Of a stretch of DNA of 64,000 nucleotides, positions 17,742 through 25,090 are shown piece by piece (positions within the stretch are counted from its first letter, which is position 1; every line of letters begins with the position of its first letter). The position numbers and the translations under genes are program-made. The notes beneath the pieces are model-generated. The model was not told the DNA's origin, ran no database searches, and saw nothing but the letters and a program-made list of their open reading frames with translations. Origin of the DNA: Xanthobacteraceae bacterium (GTDB lineage: Bacteria; Pseudomonadota; Alphaproteobacteria; Rhizobiales; Xanthobacteraceae); NCBI GenBank assembly GCA_023954195.1, contig JAMLIK010000003.1, positions 514,587 through 578,586 on the forward strand, in the 5' to 3' direction.

Positions 17742-18575
17742 GCTCCAGACTCAATCGGTCCACCAAGTTATGATGGCGGCGATATTGATGGCCGCTTCGA
17801 AGTTGCGCGCCAGCTTGTCGTAGCGGGTTGCGATGCGGCGCCAATCCTTGAGCCTGCAAAACATGCGCTCGATGCGGTTGCGCAGCTTATAGGCTTCGGT
17901 GTCGAAGGGATGTGTTCGCTTTCGCGTGGGGTTGTTCGGGATGACCGGGATTGTCCCGCGGCCGAGCAGAAAGAGCCGAAAGCCGTCGCTGTCATAGGCG
18001 GTATCGGCGGCGCATAAGCGTGCCGCTGGCAAGCCGGAGAGAAGGGGCAGAACGACGCGAAGATCGCCGCGTTGTCCGGGTGTTATCTCGATGGCGAGCG
18101 GTCGGCCCTGGCCGACGACGACGGCGTGGATTTTGGTCGTACGCCCACCGCGCGAGCGCCCGATCGCCTGTTCCTCCGCCCCCCTTTTCCGCCCGCTGCC
18201 GAGCGATGCGCCTTTGCTGTCGTGCTGTCGATCATGTGCACGTCATTGGCGCTGGCTGTTGCCAAGGCGCGAAACAGCTTCTGCCACAGGCCGCGCGCCG
18301 ACCATCGATGAAATCGATTGTAGATCGTCGTCGGCGGACCATAGCATGAGGGGCAATCCTGCCAGCGACAACCGGCCCTCAGCACATGCACGATCCCGCT
18401 GATCACGCGGCGATCATCAACCCGGCGCGCTCCGGGGCGGTTCTTCGGAAGCAACGGGTCGATCGCTGCCCATTGCGCATCGCTTAGCCAAAACTCGTTC
18501 GCCATCGTCAAGCTCCGTGCAGAGCTTGAATCTGATTTGCTCCATAACCTCAATACTCTGATCGGGTTTGGAGCC
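17741..18575 (-). mobile_element. IS5-family insertion sequence (IS427-like), complete
   Basis: An 835-bp element bounded by imperfect terminal inverted repeats. The left end starts GGCTCCAGACTCAATC; the right end, read inward, starts GGCTCCAAACCCGATC (13 of 16 identical). It is flanked by a TA dinucleotide on each side (17739-17740 and 18576-18577), the target duplication expected for this group. It carries one transposase gene in two overlapping frames on the minus strand. It landed at the 3' end of the last operon gene, so it does not disrupt coding sequence but separates the operon from its original downstream sequence. Confidence 0.9.
17751..18505 (-). CDS. IS5-family DDE transposase expressed by -1 frameshift
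   Basis: The first frame starts at ATG 18505 (MANEFWLSDAQWAAIDPLLP) and carries the DUF4096-type N-terminus and the first catalytic Asp (DVHMIDSTTAKAHRSAAGGKGG). The second frame resumes with AEEQAIGRSRGGRTTKIHAVV and carries the second Asp (CAADTAYDSDG) and the Glu (RNRIERMFCRLKDWRRIATRYDK), ending at 17751. The two join by a -1 shift on the run AAAAGGGGGG (minus strand, 18188-18179), after which the protein reads continuously. This matches the programmed frameshifting known in this IS group, so the element is probably functional rather than broken. Confidence 0.88.
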
Positions 18576-18577
18576 TA

Positions 18578-18676
18578 GAGCATGATCCCGAAAAGTGGAC
18601 ACCGGCTTTCGGAAACGATCATGCTCAAATAAGAAGATAAGCGACGAGCATGATTCAACGCGGTTGAAACATGCTC
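18578..18676. repeat. Extragenic palindromic repeats (GAGCATGATC family), two adjacent units
   Basis: Unit 1: GAGCATGATC (18578-18587) and GATCATGCTC (18617-18626) form a perfect 10-bp stem around a region containing CCGAAAAG and CTTTCGG. Unit 2: GAGCATG (18646-18652) pairs with CATGCTC (18670-18676), with a nested TTCAAC-GCG-GTTGAA hairpin at 18654-18668. Sequences of this type recur between genes in Bradyrhizobium-related genomes. A degenerate relative may lie at 44645-44678. Confidence 0.75.
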
Positions 18677-18710
18677 TAGTTGGCAGGCCGTTGAGGAAGC
18701 CGGTGCGTCT

Positions 18711-18733
18711 GTCGCGGCCTGCTAGGCCGCGAC
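18711..18733. other. Perfect 9-bp hairpin
   Basis: GTCGCGGCC-TGCTA-GGCCGCGAC. It lies 124 bp downstream of the minus-strand ThDP-enzyme stop and could act as a transcription end, but no T-run follows on either strand. Confidence 0.35.
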
Positions 18734-18856
18734 GACATCACTGACAGATGCTACCTTGTATCCACGGCGAAATAGCAGTGAATACGAGGAGGCTCACCCT
18801 GACCGGCGCTGTTCCGTCCTTCGAGATGCCCTCGAATGTCACGTTCCGTATTTGCT

Positions 18857-20515
18857 TCAGTCTATTGGGATGAAGTCCGGATCAAGCCGTAACTCGACAA
18901 GGCGCGGACCTGCGCCCTTGGCAAGCAGCGCCAGGGCCGCGTCGAGTTCGGCGGGATCGGTCACGCAGCATGCCTCAAGACCCGCCGCCTTTGCTATTGA
19001 TGTAAAATCGGGCGGATTTGTCAGCGACATCTCTGGCGACATTTGCTTGCTGGTAAACTGGATGTACTCCGCGCCAAAACTGCCGTCATTGCAGAGAATG
19101 ATCGCGACATTCAGCTTTTCACGCGCGATCGTTCCCAGTTCGGTCAAGCCGCCCATCGTAAAGCCGCCGTCGCCCGCGACCAGAACCGTCAGCTTGTCCG
19201 GCGCGGCGCGTGCGGCGCCGATCGCTTCGCCCAGTCCAAAACCGATCGCGGCAAAATTCAGGGTCATGACGAAATGCCGCGGGTCGATGACAGGGAGGTT
19301 GCGCCATGCTGCGATGATGAATCGTCCGGCGTCGGTGACAAGTACGCGATCGGCAGGCAGAACCTGATTGATCCGGCGCAATGCCGGCACATAGTCGATG
19401 GTCCCCGGCGCCGTCTGTTTGAATGGCAGAGGCTGGGCCCAGGTTTCCGTTTCTTCACGCAAGGCTTTGGCCAGGTCCTGATCGGCGTTGCGCGACGGGG
19501 GTATCTCAGCCTCATCCAGTTCGTCGATGATCCTCTTGGCCATGAGCGCGGGATCCGCGATCAGCAATATGTCATGTTCGGTGCGGCGCTCGTTTTCCTG
19601 AGCGTCTCCCATGATCTGAATCACGCGCTTGCCTGTCAGCAACCTGCCGTCATGACCGTGGCCGCCGCCAAGCGTGTAGCTGGTCAGGCTGGCGCAGAAG
19701 GCAATGATGCAATCGGACTTGGCGATTGCATCGAGTGCAGCCGGACGGCTGAGCGTGCCAAGCACGCCGAGATTGAACTGCTCGCCGCTAAACAGGCCGG
19801 ACGCCTTGAGAGTGGTGGCCACCGGTGCCTCGATGCGCTTCGCCAGCGCCAGGATGGCGTCGCGCGCCTCCGGCGCGATGGCGCCGCGACCCGCGACGAT
19901 GAACGGCCTTTTGGCGGATGCGATCATGCCGAGCGCTCGGTCGAGATCTTCTCCTTCGACAACGGCGTTGCCAACGGAAGGTATCGGCAAGACCACCGGG
20001 CTCGCTTCGGTTTCACGCCATTGCAGGTCGGCACGCATGTTGAATACGATCGGCCTGCGCTCCAGCGCGGCCCGGCGAAAAGCCCGCGCGAGATCTATCG
20101 AAGCGGTTTCCGGCGCGCGCATCTCGATGAAGCCTGCACCCGTCGCCTTGACCATTTCGCGTTGATCAATTCGCTGTAGGTGATGGAGGTCGCCTGGTGC
20201 CGTGTCCCCGCACAAAAGCAGCATCGGAATGCCGCCCTTGACACCCTCCACAAGCGCGCTGACCGCATTGGTCAGCGCAGGACCATGGGTAATTGAGGCA
20301 ACGCCGGTGCGGCCGGAAACCTGTGCATACCCCAAGGCAGCAAGAACCGCGCTTGCTTCGTGCGCGCAGCCGGTATACTGGCCCGAGCCTCCGCGTACCC
20401 AGGCATCGACCATGAAAAGATTTCCGTCGCCGATCAGACCAAACAATTGATCTACGCCATGTTCCGCGAGGGATTGGGCCAGAAGCTCGAAAACTCGTTT
20501 TATGTCAGCTCTCAC
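18857..20515 (-). CDS. Thiamine diphosphate-dependent enzyme (acetolactate synthase/decarboxylase-like)
   Basis: 552 residues with the three-domain POX/AHAS layout. The N-terminal PYR domain has the activating Glu in CAHEASAVLAALGYAQVSGRTGV (Glu53). The central domain contains KRPFIVAGRGA, and the C-terminal PP domain contains the ThDP/Mg motif VAGDGGFTMGGLTELGTIAREKLNVAIILCNDGSFG. Catalytic and regulatory details do not tell acetolactate synthase, benzoylformate decarboxylase or oxalyl/2-hydroxyacyl-CoA lyase apart. A small subunit (IlvH) is not adjacent, which argues against a biosynthetic AHAS. The start is GTG at 20515. It stands alone between the IS region and the polysaccharide locus. 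Confidence 0.85.
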   Translation of the reverse strand: MRADIKRVFELLAQSLAEHGVDQLFGLIGDGNLFMVDAWVRGGSGQYTGCAHEASAVLAALGYAQVSGRTGVASITHGPALTNAVSALVEGVKGGIPMLLLCGDTAPGDLHHLQRIDQREMVKATGAGFIEMRAPETASIDLARAFRRAALERRPIVFNMRADLQWRETEASPVVLPIPSVGNAVVEGEDLDRALGMIASAKRPFIVAGRGAIAPEARDAILALAKRIEAPVATTLKASGLFSGEQFNLGVLGTLSRPAALDAIAKSDCIIAFCASLTSYTLGGGHGHDGRLLTGKRVIQIMGDAQENERRTEHDILLIADPALMAKRIIDELDEAEIPPSRNADQDLAKALREETETWAQPLPFKQTAPGTIDYVPALRRINQVLPADRVLVTDAGRFIIAAWRNLPVIDPRHFVMTLNFAAIGFGLGEAIGAARAAPDKLTVLVAGDGGFTMGGLTELGTIAREKLNVAIILCNDGSFGAEYIQFTSKQMSPEMSLTNPPDFTSIAKAAGLEACCVTDPAELDAALALLAKGAGPRLVELRLDPDFIPID

Positions 20516-21140
20516 AGGTGATCTGTTAGCTGCATCGCCAACAGGCTACGGAAGTGGCTCCGCTTCTTTTAACAACTTTTCTCGATTCTTGGATGGACTG
20601 CGGATGGTTCAAAAGCGATGCAGGGTTTTCCACGGCGGCGCTGGCACTTGCACTGAGCCGATCGAAGCGGTGGGAAACTTGGGAGCGCGCCAGGAACTCA
20701 TCCTACACGGCCGGATTCAACTGCGCCAGGCATACCAGATACTTCTATCTTGCATGCCGCTTACCCAGCCCGATTGGCGACGGTCGCGGGGCATGATCCA
20801 AGGCCGATAGACGCCTTCGTCGCGCACGATAACCATGTCCGCTATCGCGAGAGCATCGACAAGCGCACTCAGGCCAATGTCGACTTCGGGAGAGGCGAGA
20901 CGGCGGCGTGCTGGCCGGCGTCTGCGCGACGGTGAGCGAAGCAATCGCCGGCATCATGGCCAACACACGTCGCGCCAGACCGATGACCGTGGATTACGCC
21001 ATGTCCAACAGCTTCGGCTTCGAGGAAAGCGGAATGACATGCTTCGTCGTCAAGCGCGCATATGAGGCACGGTTCAACTGCTCCCGGTCGACCTCATCGA
21101 CGAGTTTGGCGTTTTCCTTCCCGATGAGATCGCTGCTCTC
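20516..21140. other. Gene-free stretch with a degraded coding remnant
   Basis: 625 bp between the divergent end of the ThDP enzyme and the 3' end of the Wza-like gene. No ORF with normal codon use or recognisable domain is intact. The only recognisable piece is the ketosynthase-like remnant at 20956-21069. The promoter of the ThDP enzyme should lie in the first 100 bases, but I see no clear -35/-10. Confidence 0.5.
20956..21069 (+). pseudogene. Possible C-terminal remnant of a beta-ketoacyl-ACP synthase
   Basis: The reading MTVDYAMSNSFGFEESGMTCFVVKR resembles the end of FabF/NodE-type ketosynthases, where the motif is (L/M)SNSFGFGGTNA followed by a short strand and KR. The GGTN glycines and Asn are lost here, and no upstream ketosynthase sequence is recognisable, so it can only be a relic. 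Similarity is short and could be coincidental. Confidence 0.4.
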
Positions 21141-22391
21141 TCACCTCACGCTCGATGTCGTATTGACGACTGTCGTGCCGAGAGCGCCACTTGCAAGCCC
21201 TTTTACGGTGTAGGCGTTAACGGCGGCCATCAGCGGGTCGTTGACCGTGGCGGTGATCAAGCGCAGATAAGACAGGAGTTTACTGCTTTCGACCGTCGTT
21301 GAATTTGACGTGAAGATCACGTCCTTGTTTTTCATCTCGAACTTGGTGGCGAGGAAGTAGCCGGCCGGATCACGGAGGTTGAGATGGTAGATCACAGGCA
21401 CGACCGAGCCGCCAAACCGTGAGGAGTCGATTCCAAGCTGTTCCGCAACCTCGCGTCGCTCACCGCGATAGAGATAAACCGATGCGGCGTCAGCCTGATT
21501 GTCGTTCAGGCCGCCGATTTTGGCTAGCGCCTCGGCAATGGAGAGGCGCCAGGCGCCGAACGCGAATTGCCCCTGCTGCCCCGAGGCGCCAAAGGCGACG
21601 AAGGTCTGCGGTTGGGTAAAGACATAGATCGTGTCCTGCGGCCGAACGAAGATATTGTTCGAAGGCTCGCTAAGGAGCGATCCGAAGGGCGCGGTCGCCT
21701 CGCGTCCACCGCGTTCGAGCATCACGAATGTATCGAAGCCCGGATTGCGGGGGCCGCCGGCGCGCGAGATCGCATCAAGCAGGCGTTCGCCTGCGGCATT
21801 CGCCGGGAAACGGGATGGCGTGCCGACTTCGCCAAGCACGCTGATGGAGGAGGCTTTCTGATCGACGAGGGCCACGACCGCTTGTGGCTCAAGCGCGCGA
21901 TTTTTGAGTGCGTTGACGATCGCGGTCTGCACCTGCGCCGATGTTCGCCCCTGTGCCCGGATGCTGCCTGCATAGGGAACGGTGATGTTGCCCTGGCTAT
22001 CGACAGGCTGGTTTGGCAGCGTCACATAATTGCCGGGGCGAACGCCAGCATCGACCGGAATAAATAGGCCGCCAGCCGCGGCCTCAAAAATTGTCACGCT
22101 GACGGTGTCGCCAATGCCAAAGCGGATTTCCGCAGGCCCGCGCCGGTCGACGAACACCCGACCGATGCGTACCGAATTGCGGTCCAGAATGTTTTCAACC
22201 TCAGGCGTGACCTTGACCATAGCATATGGCAAGGATGGCGGATTGGCTGGATCCATCCGCGCCAAGGCGTTCGAAGGCCCCGAAGTTGGGAGTGACGAGC
22301 ATCCGCCATGGGCGAGAAGCGCCGAGAGCACGGCCGCGTGGGCAAGAAACCGGAGGGGGCGTGGCAGGCGTAGCGACCGCGCGGCGGACAT
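21141..22391 (-). CDS. Polysaccharide export outer-membrane protein (Wza/BexD family)
   Basis: 416 residues from the ATG at 22391; an in-frame TTG at 22460 would give a longer, less likely form. A hydrophobic N-terminus ends in LSALLAHGGCSS, a lipobox-like cysteine for outer-membrane lipoprotein anchoring. Next comes the Poly_export domain (FGIGDTVSVTIFEAAAGG, then QGNITVPYAGSIRAQGRTSAQVQTAI) and SLBB-type repeats (VALVDQKASSISVLGEVGTPSRFPANAAGERLLDAISRAGGP...). The family forms the octameric outer-membrane pore of Wzy-dependent capsule and exopolysaccharide export. The co-polymerase gene lies immediately upstream on the same strand, the usual pairing. Confidence 0.88.
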   Translation of the reverse strand: MSAARSLRLPRPLRFLAHAAVLSALLAHGGCSSLPTSGPSNALARMDPANPPSLPYAMVKVTPEVENILDRNSVRIGRVFVDRRGPAEIRFGIGDTVSVTIFEAAAGGLFIPVDAGVRPGNYVTLPNQPVDSQGNITVPYAGSIRAQGRTSAQVQTAIVNALKNRALEPQAVVALVDQKASSISVLGEVGTPSRFPANAAGERLLDAISRAGGPRNPGFDTFVMLERGGREATAPFGSLLSEPSNNIFVRPQDTIYVFTQPQTFVAFGASGQQGQFAFGAWRLSIAEALAKIGGLNDNQADAASVYLYRGERREVAEQLGIDSSRFGGSVVPVIYHLNLRDPAGYFLATKFEMKNKDVIFTSNSTTVESSKLLSYLRLITATVNDPLMAAVNAYTVKGLASGALGTTVVNTTSSVR

Positions 22392-22494
22392 GGCCAAGCC
22401 CGCCTTTCGCTTGTCGCTAAAGCCTGATCGTTTAGCCACGAGGTGGAACTCCGGGGTCAACTAGACGCTACTCCCGGAAAATTATTGGCTTATG

Positions 22495-22554
22495 CTTAAG
22501 GGGAAGTTAATGCAGAACACATCACGTGATGTTGTATGAAGTTGCACCCTTAAG
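22495..22554. promoter_or_regulatory. Nested concentric inverted repeats between the Wzc- and Wza-like genes
   Basis: A perfect 14-bp palindrome ACATCACGTGATGT (22519-22532) lies inside an outer inverted repeat CTTAAGGG (22495-22502) / CCCTTAAG (22547-22554). Both share a centre to within 1 bp (22525.5 and 22524.5). It lies about 100-165 bp upstream of the Wza-like ATG. It may be an operator or an RNA structure; its function is unknown. Confidence 0.5.
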
Positions 22555-22650
22555 TTGTACAGGCGCGATTTGATGAGCGCCGTCGCGTTCGCGGGCCGAG
22601 GTTGATGGTGAGGCGACGGGCACATCGGCGCCTGCAAACGGCGCCAGAGG

Positions 22651-24918
22651 TCAGCTTTGATAATACACCTGGGACGTTATGCCCTTGTAGGATTCGATAT
22701 GCTGAATTGCTACCGGATCTGCCTTGTTGAGGATAACGCAGGCGATACGATCGCGAATAGCTTCGGCTTCAGAGAGCGCGTCCAGAACGGGAGTTCGTTT
22801 TGTCGCCCCCCATTCGATGACGAAGACAAATTGGTCCACGAAACGTTCGATGAGTTTCATGTCGACGACCGACATGATGGGGGCGATCTCGATGATGATG
22901 TGGTCGTAGGACTTCCGCGCAACGGCCAGCAACTGAGCCATCATCTCGGATCCCAGCAATTCGGCGGAATTCGGAATCCTGCTTGGAGCGACGCATGGCA
23001 GGACATTGAGGCCTGATCGCTGTCGCTGCGAACTCAGCCACGAAAGCCGGGTTGGATTCTCCAAAGCCTCAAGCAATCCTTGGCGCGCGTTAGGCGCCAA
23101 AGCAGCGCTAAGCTTGCGGACGTGGAAGTCGCTGTCGATGACGAGAATGCGTGCACCGGATGCCGAGGTCATCAGCGCGGCCAGATTGGCCGCGACCGTA
23201 GTCTTTCCTTCATTGGGCAGCGCGGAGACGACGCCGATGACCTTGGAACCATGCACGGCTCGATTGGAATCGATCTCGGTCTTGGTCTTGCGCAGTGCTT
23301 CGGTGAATCGCGAGTAGGGTTCGTCGAGAACGAGGTCCTCGATCGAATCCGGTATGCTTGCCCGTGGCAGCACCACGCATTTATATCCGGTCACCTGCTC
23401 AACGGCTTTCGGCGTCCGGAACACGTCGGCGACCCATTCCCGCCCCACCGCCGTTCCCGCGCCAAGCAGCAGGCCAAGCATCATGCCGCCCGCGAGGACG
23501 GCCCAGCCCTTCCTGGATTTCTTGGAAAGAGCCGGAACGGCGCGCGTGATGACGCGCGCGCTCTGGACCGGGATGGCCTCGGTCCCGACCGTGTTGATCT
23601 CCTTGAATTTTTGCAACGTGCCGTCATAAACCTTGTGCAAGGCTTCCGCCGAGCTTTCAAGTTCGCGCAATTCGCTTCCAAGCTGCGTACCGCTGGACAT
23701 GTTGGCGAGGGTGGCCGCGATCTCGGTCTCGCGTGCCTTGGCGACCTGATATTCGTTGGCATAAGAATCGGCGATGCGCTGTTCCTCCGCCCGGATCGCC
23801 GCCTGAACGTCGTTGGCCTGCCGCCGATATTTCTGGGTGATCGGGTGGTTGGGTCCGACATGCGACTCGATGTCGTTCGCCCGTGTCATGAGATTGCGAT
23901 ACTGGGCGCGGAGGCGGGTCAACTCGTTGTTGGTCAAGCTGAACAATTCACCCGGCGAAGTCACCCCACCCTTGGCGTGGTTGTTCAGTGCGTCAGTGCC
24001 CATCGTCGTCGTGATGTCTTCGCCGGTCTTTTGCCGAATGCGATCGAGACGGCTCTTGGCTTCGGCCGTCGCGATCTGGGCGTTGGCGAGTTGAGTTTCG
24101 AGGTTGGCGCGCTGTTCCGGGCCTGCGCTGTTGGTGTTCAACTTGTTGGCGACCTTGAAGTCCTGTAGCGCGAGATCAGCCTTCTCGACCTGCTTCTTGA
24201 GTTCGACCAGACGATCCTGTAGCCACTGGCTCGCGACCTTGGTGGAGTTCAGCTTGGCGTCCATCGTCGTCTTGACGTAGCTGTCGGCGATCGCATTCGC
24301 GATCTCCGCCGCCTTGTTACGATCTTGCGATTCGAACGAAACGTTGATGACGTTGGCGATATCCTCGCGCGTGGCCGTCAGGCGCTTTGAAATCGAGTCG
24401 ATCGCCGCTCGTTCGAGCACGGCTTCAGGATTCTCCGCGGGCGCCACGCGTAGACCCACCAGCTTGGCGATGCCGCGCTTGAGGTCGCCGAAAATATCGA
24501 AAAGCCGCGCGCCGCCCATCCTGGGTCGGCCGACGAAGTCGCTGTCATGGGTTAGATCCAGAGAACGGACCACAGGCAGGATCACGCTGTCCGACGTCAC
24601 GACGTATTGTTGACTGCCGATTTCCGACTCGTCGAACGTCGGCTGATCGACGATCTTGTTGTTCTGCAGGTACCGGCTCATGCTGCGATCGACCAGCACG
24701 CGTGCCGAACTTTTGTAGGGATTGGGCGCAGTAATCAAATAAGTTGCGCCGAGCACGAGCCCGATCAGAAATCCATACCACGGCAGGCGCCAGTTTCGGC
24801 GCAGGGTTTCGACAACATCGATGACGCCGATCGAAGGGCGCTTGCCTGAGCGCAACGCATGATTCACATCGGAATCAGAGTCGGACTCAAGAAGCGGCTC
24901 GTTGGTTCTGGCATCCAT
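22651..24918 (-). CDS. Polysaccharide co-polymerase with BY-kinase-like domain (Wzc/ExoP-like)
   Basis: 755 residues. An N-terminal Wzz domain starts after a first TM segment (WRLPWYGFLIGLVLGATYLIT, about 43-63), followed by a long periplasmic coiled-coil region (about 220-420) and a second TM (KGWAVLAGGMMLGLLLGAGTAVG, about 474-496). The cytoplasmic P-loop domain has Walker A ALPNEGKTTVAANLA and Walker A' ILVIDSDFHVRKL. The Walker B position reads HIIIEIAPIM instead of the usual IID-x-PP, and the C-terminal tyrosine cluster is short (YKGITSQVYYQS). It controls polymer length and links polymerisation to the Wza pore; kinase activity is uncertain. It is upstream of and co-oriented with the Wza-like gene. 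Confidence 0.88.
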   Translation of the reverse strand: MDARTNEPLLESDSDSDVNHALRSGKRPSIGVIDVVETLRRNWRLPWYGFLIGLVLGATYLITAPNPYKSSARVLVDRSMSRYLQNNKIVDQPTFDESEIGSQQYVVTSDSVILPVVRSLDLTHDSDFVGRPRMGGARLFDIFGDLKRGIAKLVGLRVAPAENPEAVLERAAIDSISKRLTATREDIANVINVSFESQDRNKAAEIANAIADSYVKTTMDAKLNSTKVASQWLQDRLVELKKQVEKADLALQDFKVANKLNTNSAGPEQRANLETQLANAQIATAEAKSRLDRIRQKTGEDITTTMGTDALNNHAKGGVTSPGELFSLTNNELTRLRAQYRNLMTRANDIESHVGPNHPITQKYRRQANDVQAAIRAEEQRIADSYANEYQVAKARETEIAATLANMSSGTQLGSELRELESSAEALHKVYDGTLQKFKEINTVGTEAIPVQSARVITRAVPALSKKSRKGWAVLAGGMMLGLLLGAGTAVGREWVADVFRTPKAVEQVTGYKCVVLPRASIPDSIEDLVLDEPYSRFTEALRKTKTEIDSNRAVHGSKVIGVVSALPNEGKTTVAANLAALMTSASGARILVIDSDFHVRKLSAALAPNARQGLLEALENPTRLSWLSSQRQRSGLNVLPCVAPSRIPNSAELLGSEMMAQLLAVARKSYDHIIIEIAPIMSVVDMKLIERFVDQFVFVIEWGATKRTPVLDALSEAEAIRDRIACVILNKADPVAIQHIESYKGITSQVYYQS

Positions 24919-25074
24919 CGGATTGCATCCACTCGGGCGCTGGTCGGTCGATGAGAGGGATCGCGACCGATCGCGATCACAAAACCCCTCTCGGCAGATC
25001 TTGTGCGCGCGTCACTATCAAAAATGCAGGATAACCTTGTTTTCCTTACAAATCCGCTTCCAACGAAACCTACG

Positions 25075-25090
25075 GTTAACGCGCGTTAAC
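25075..25090. repeat. 16-bp perfect palindrome abutting the O-antigen ligase stop
   Basis: GTTAACGCGCGTTAAC lies directly after the stop codon (25091-25093, minus strand) of the ligase gene, in the 172-bp gap before the Wzc-like gene. About 50 bp away, inside the ligase coding end, TTAA-N7-TTAAC (25141-25156) matches the CtrA full-site spacing. Function unknown. Confidence 0.45.

Noticed and set aside
17751..18553. Transposase as a disrupted pseudogene
   Set aside because: The frames join by a simple -1 shift at A4G6, with all three catalytic acidic residues present, as in IS elements with programmed frameshifting.
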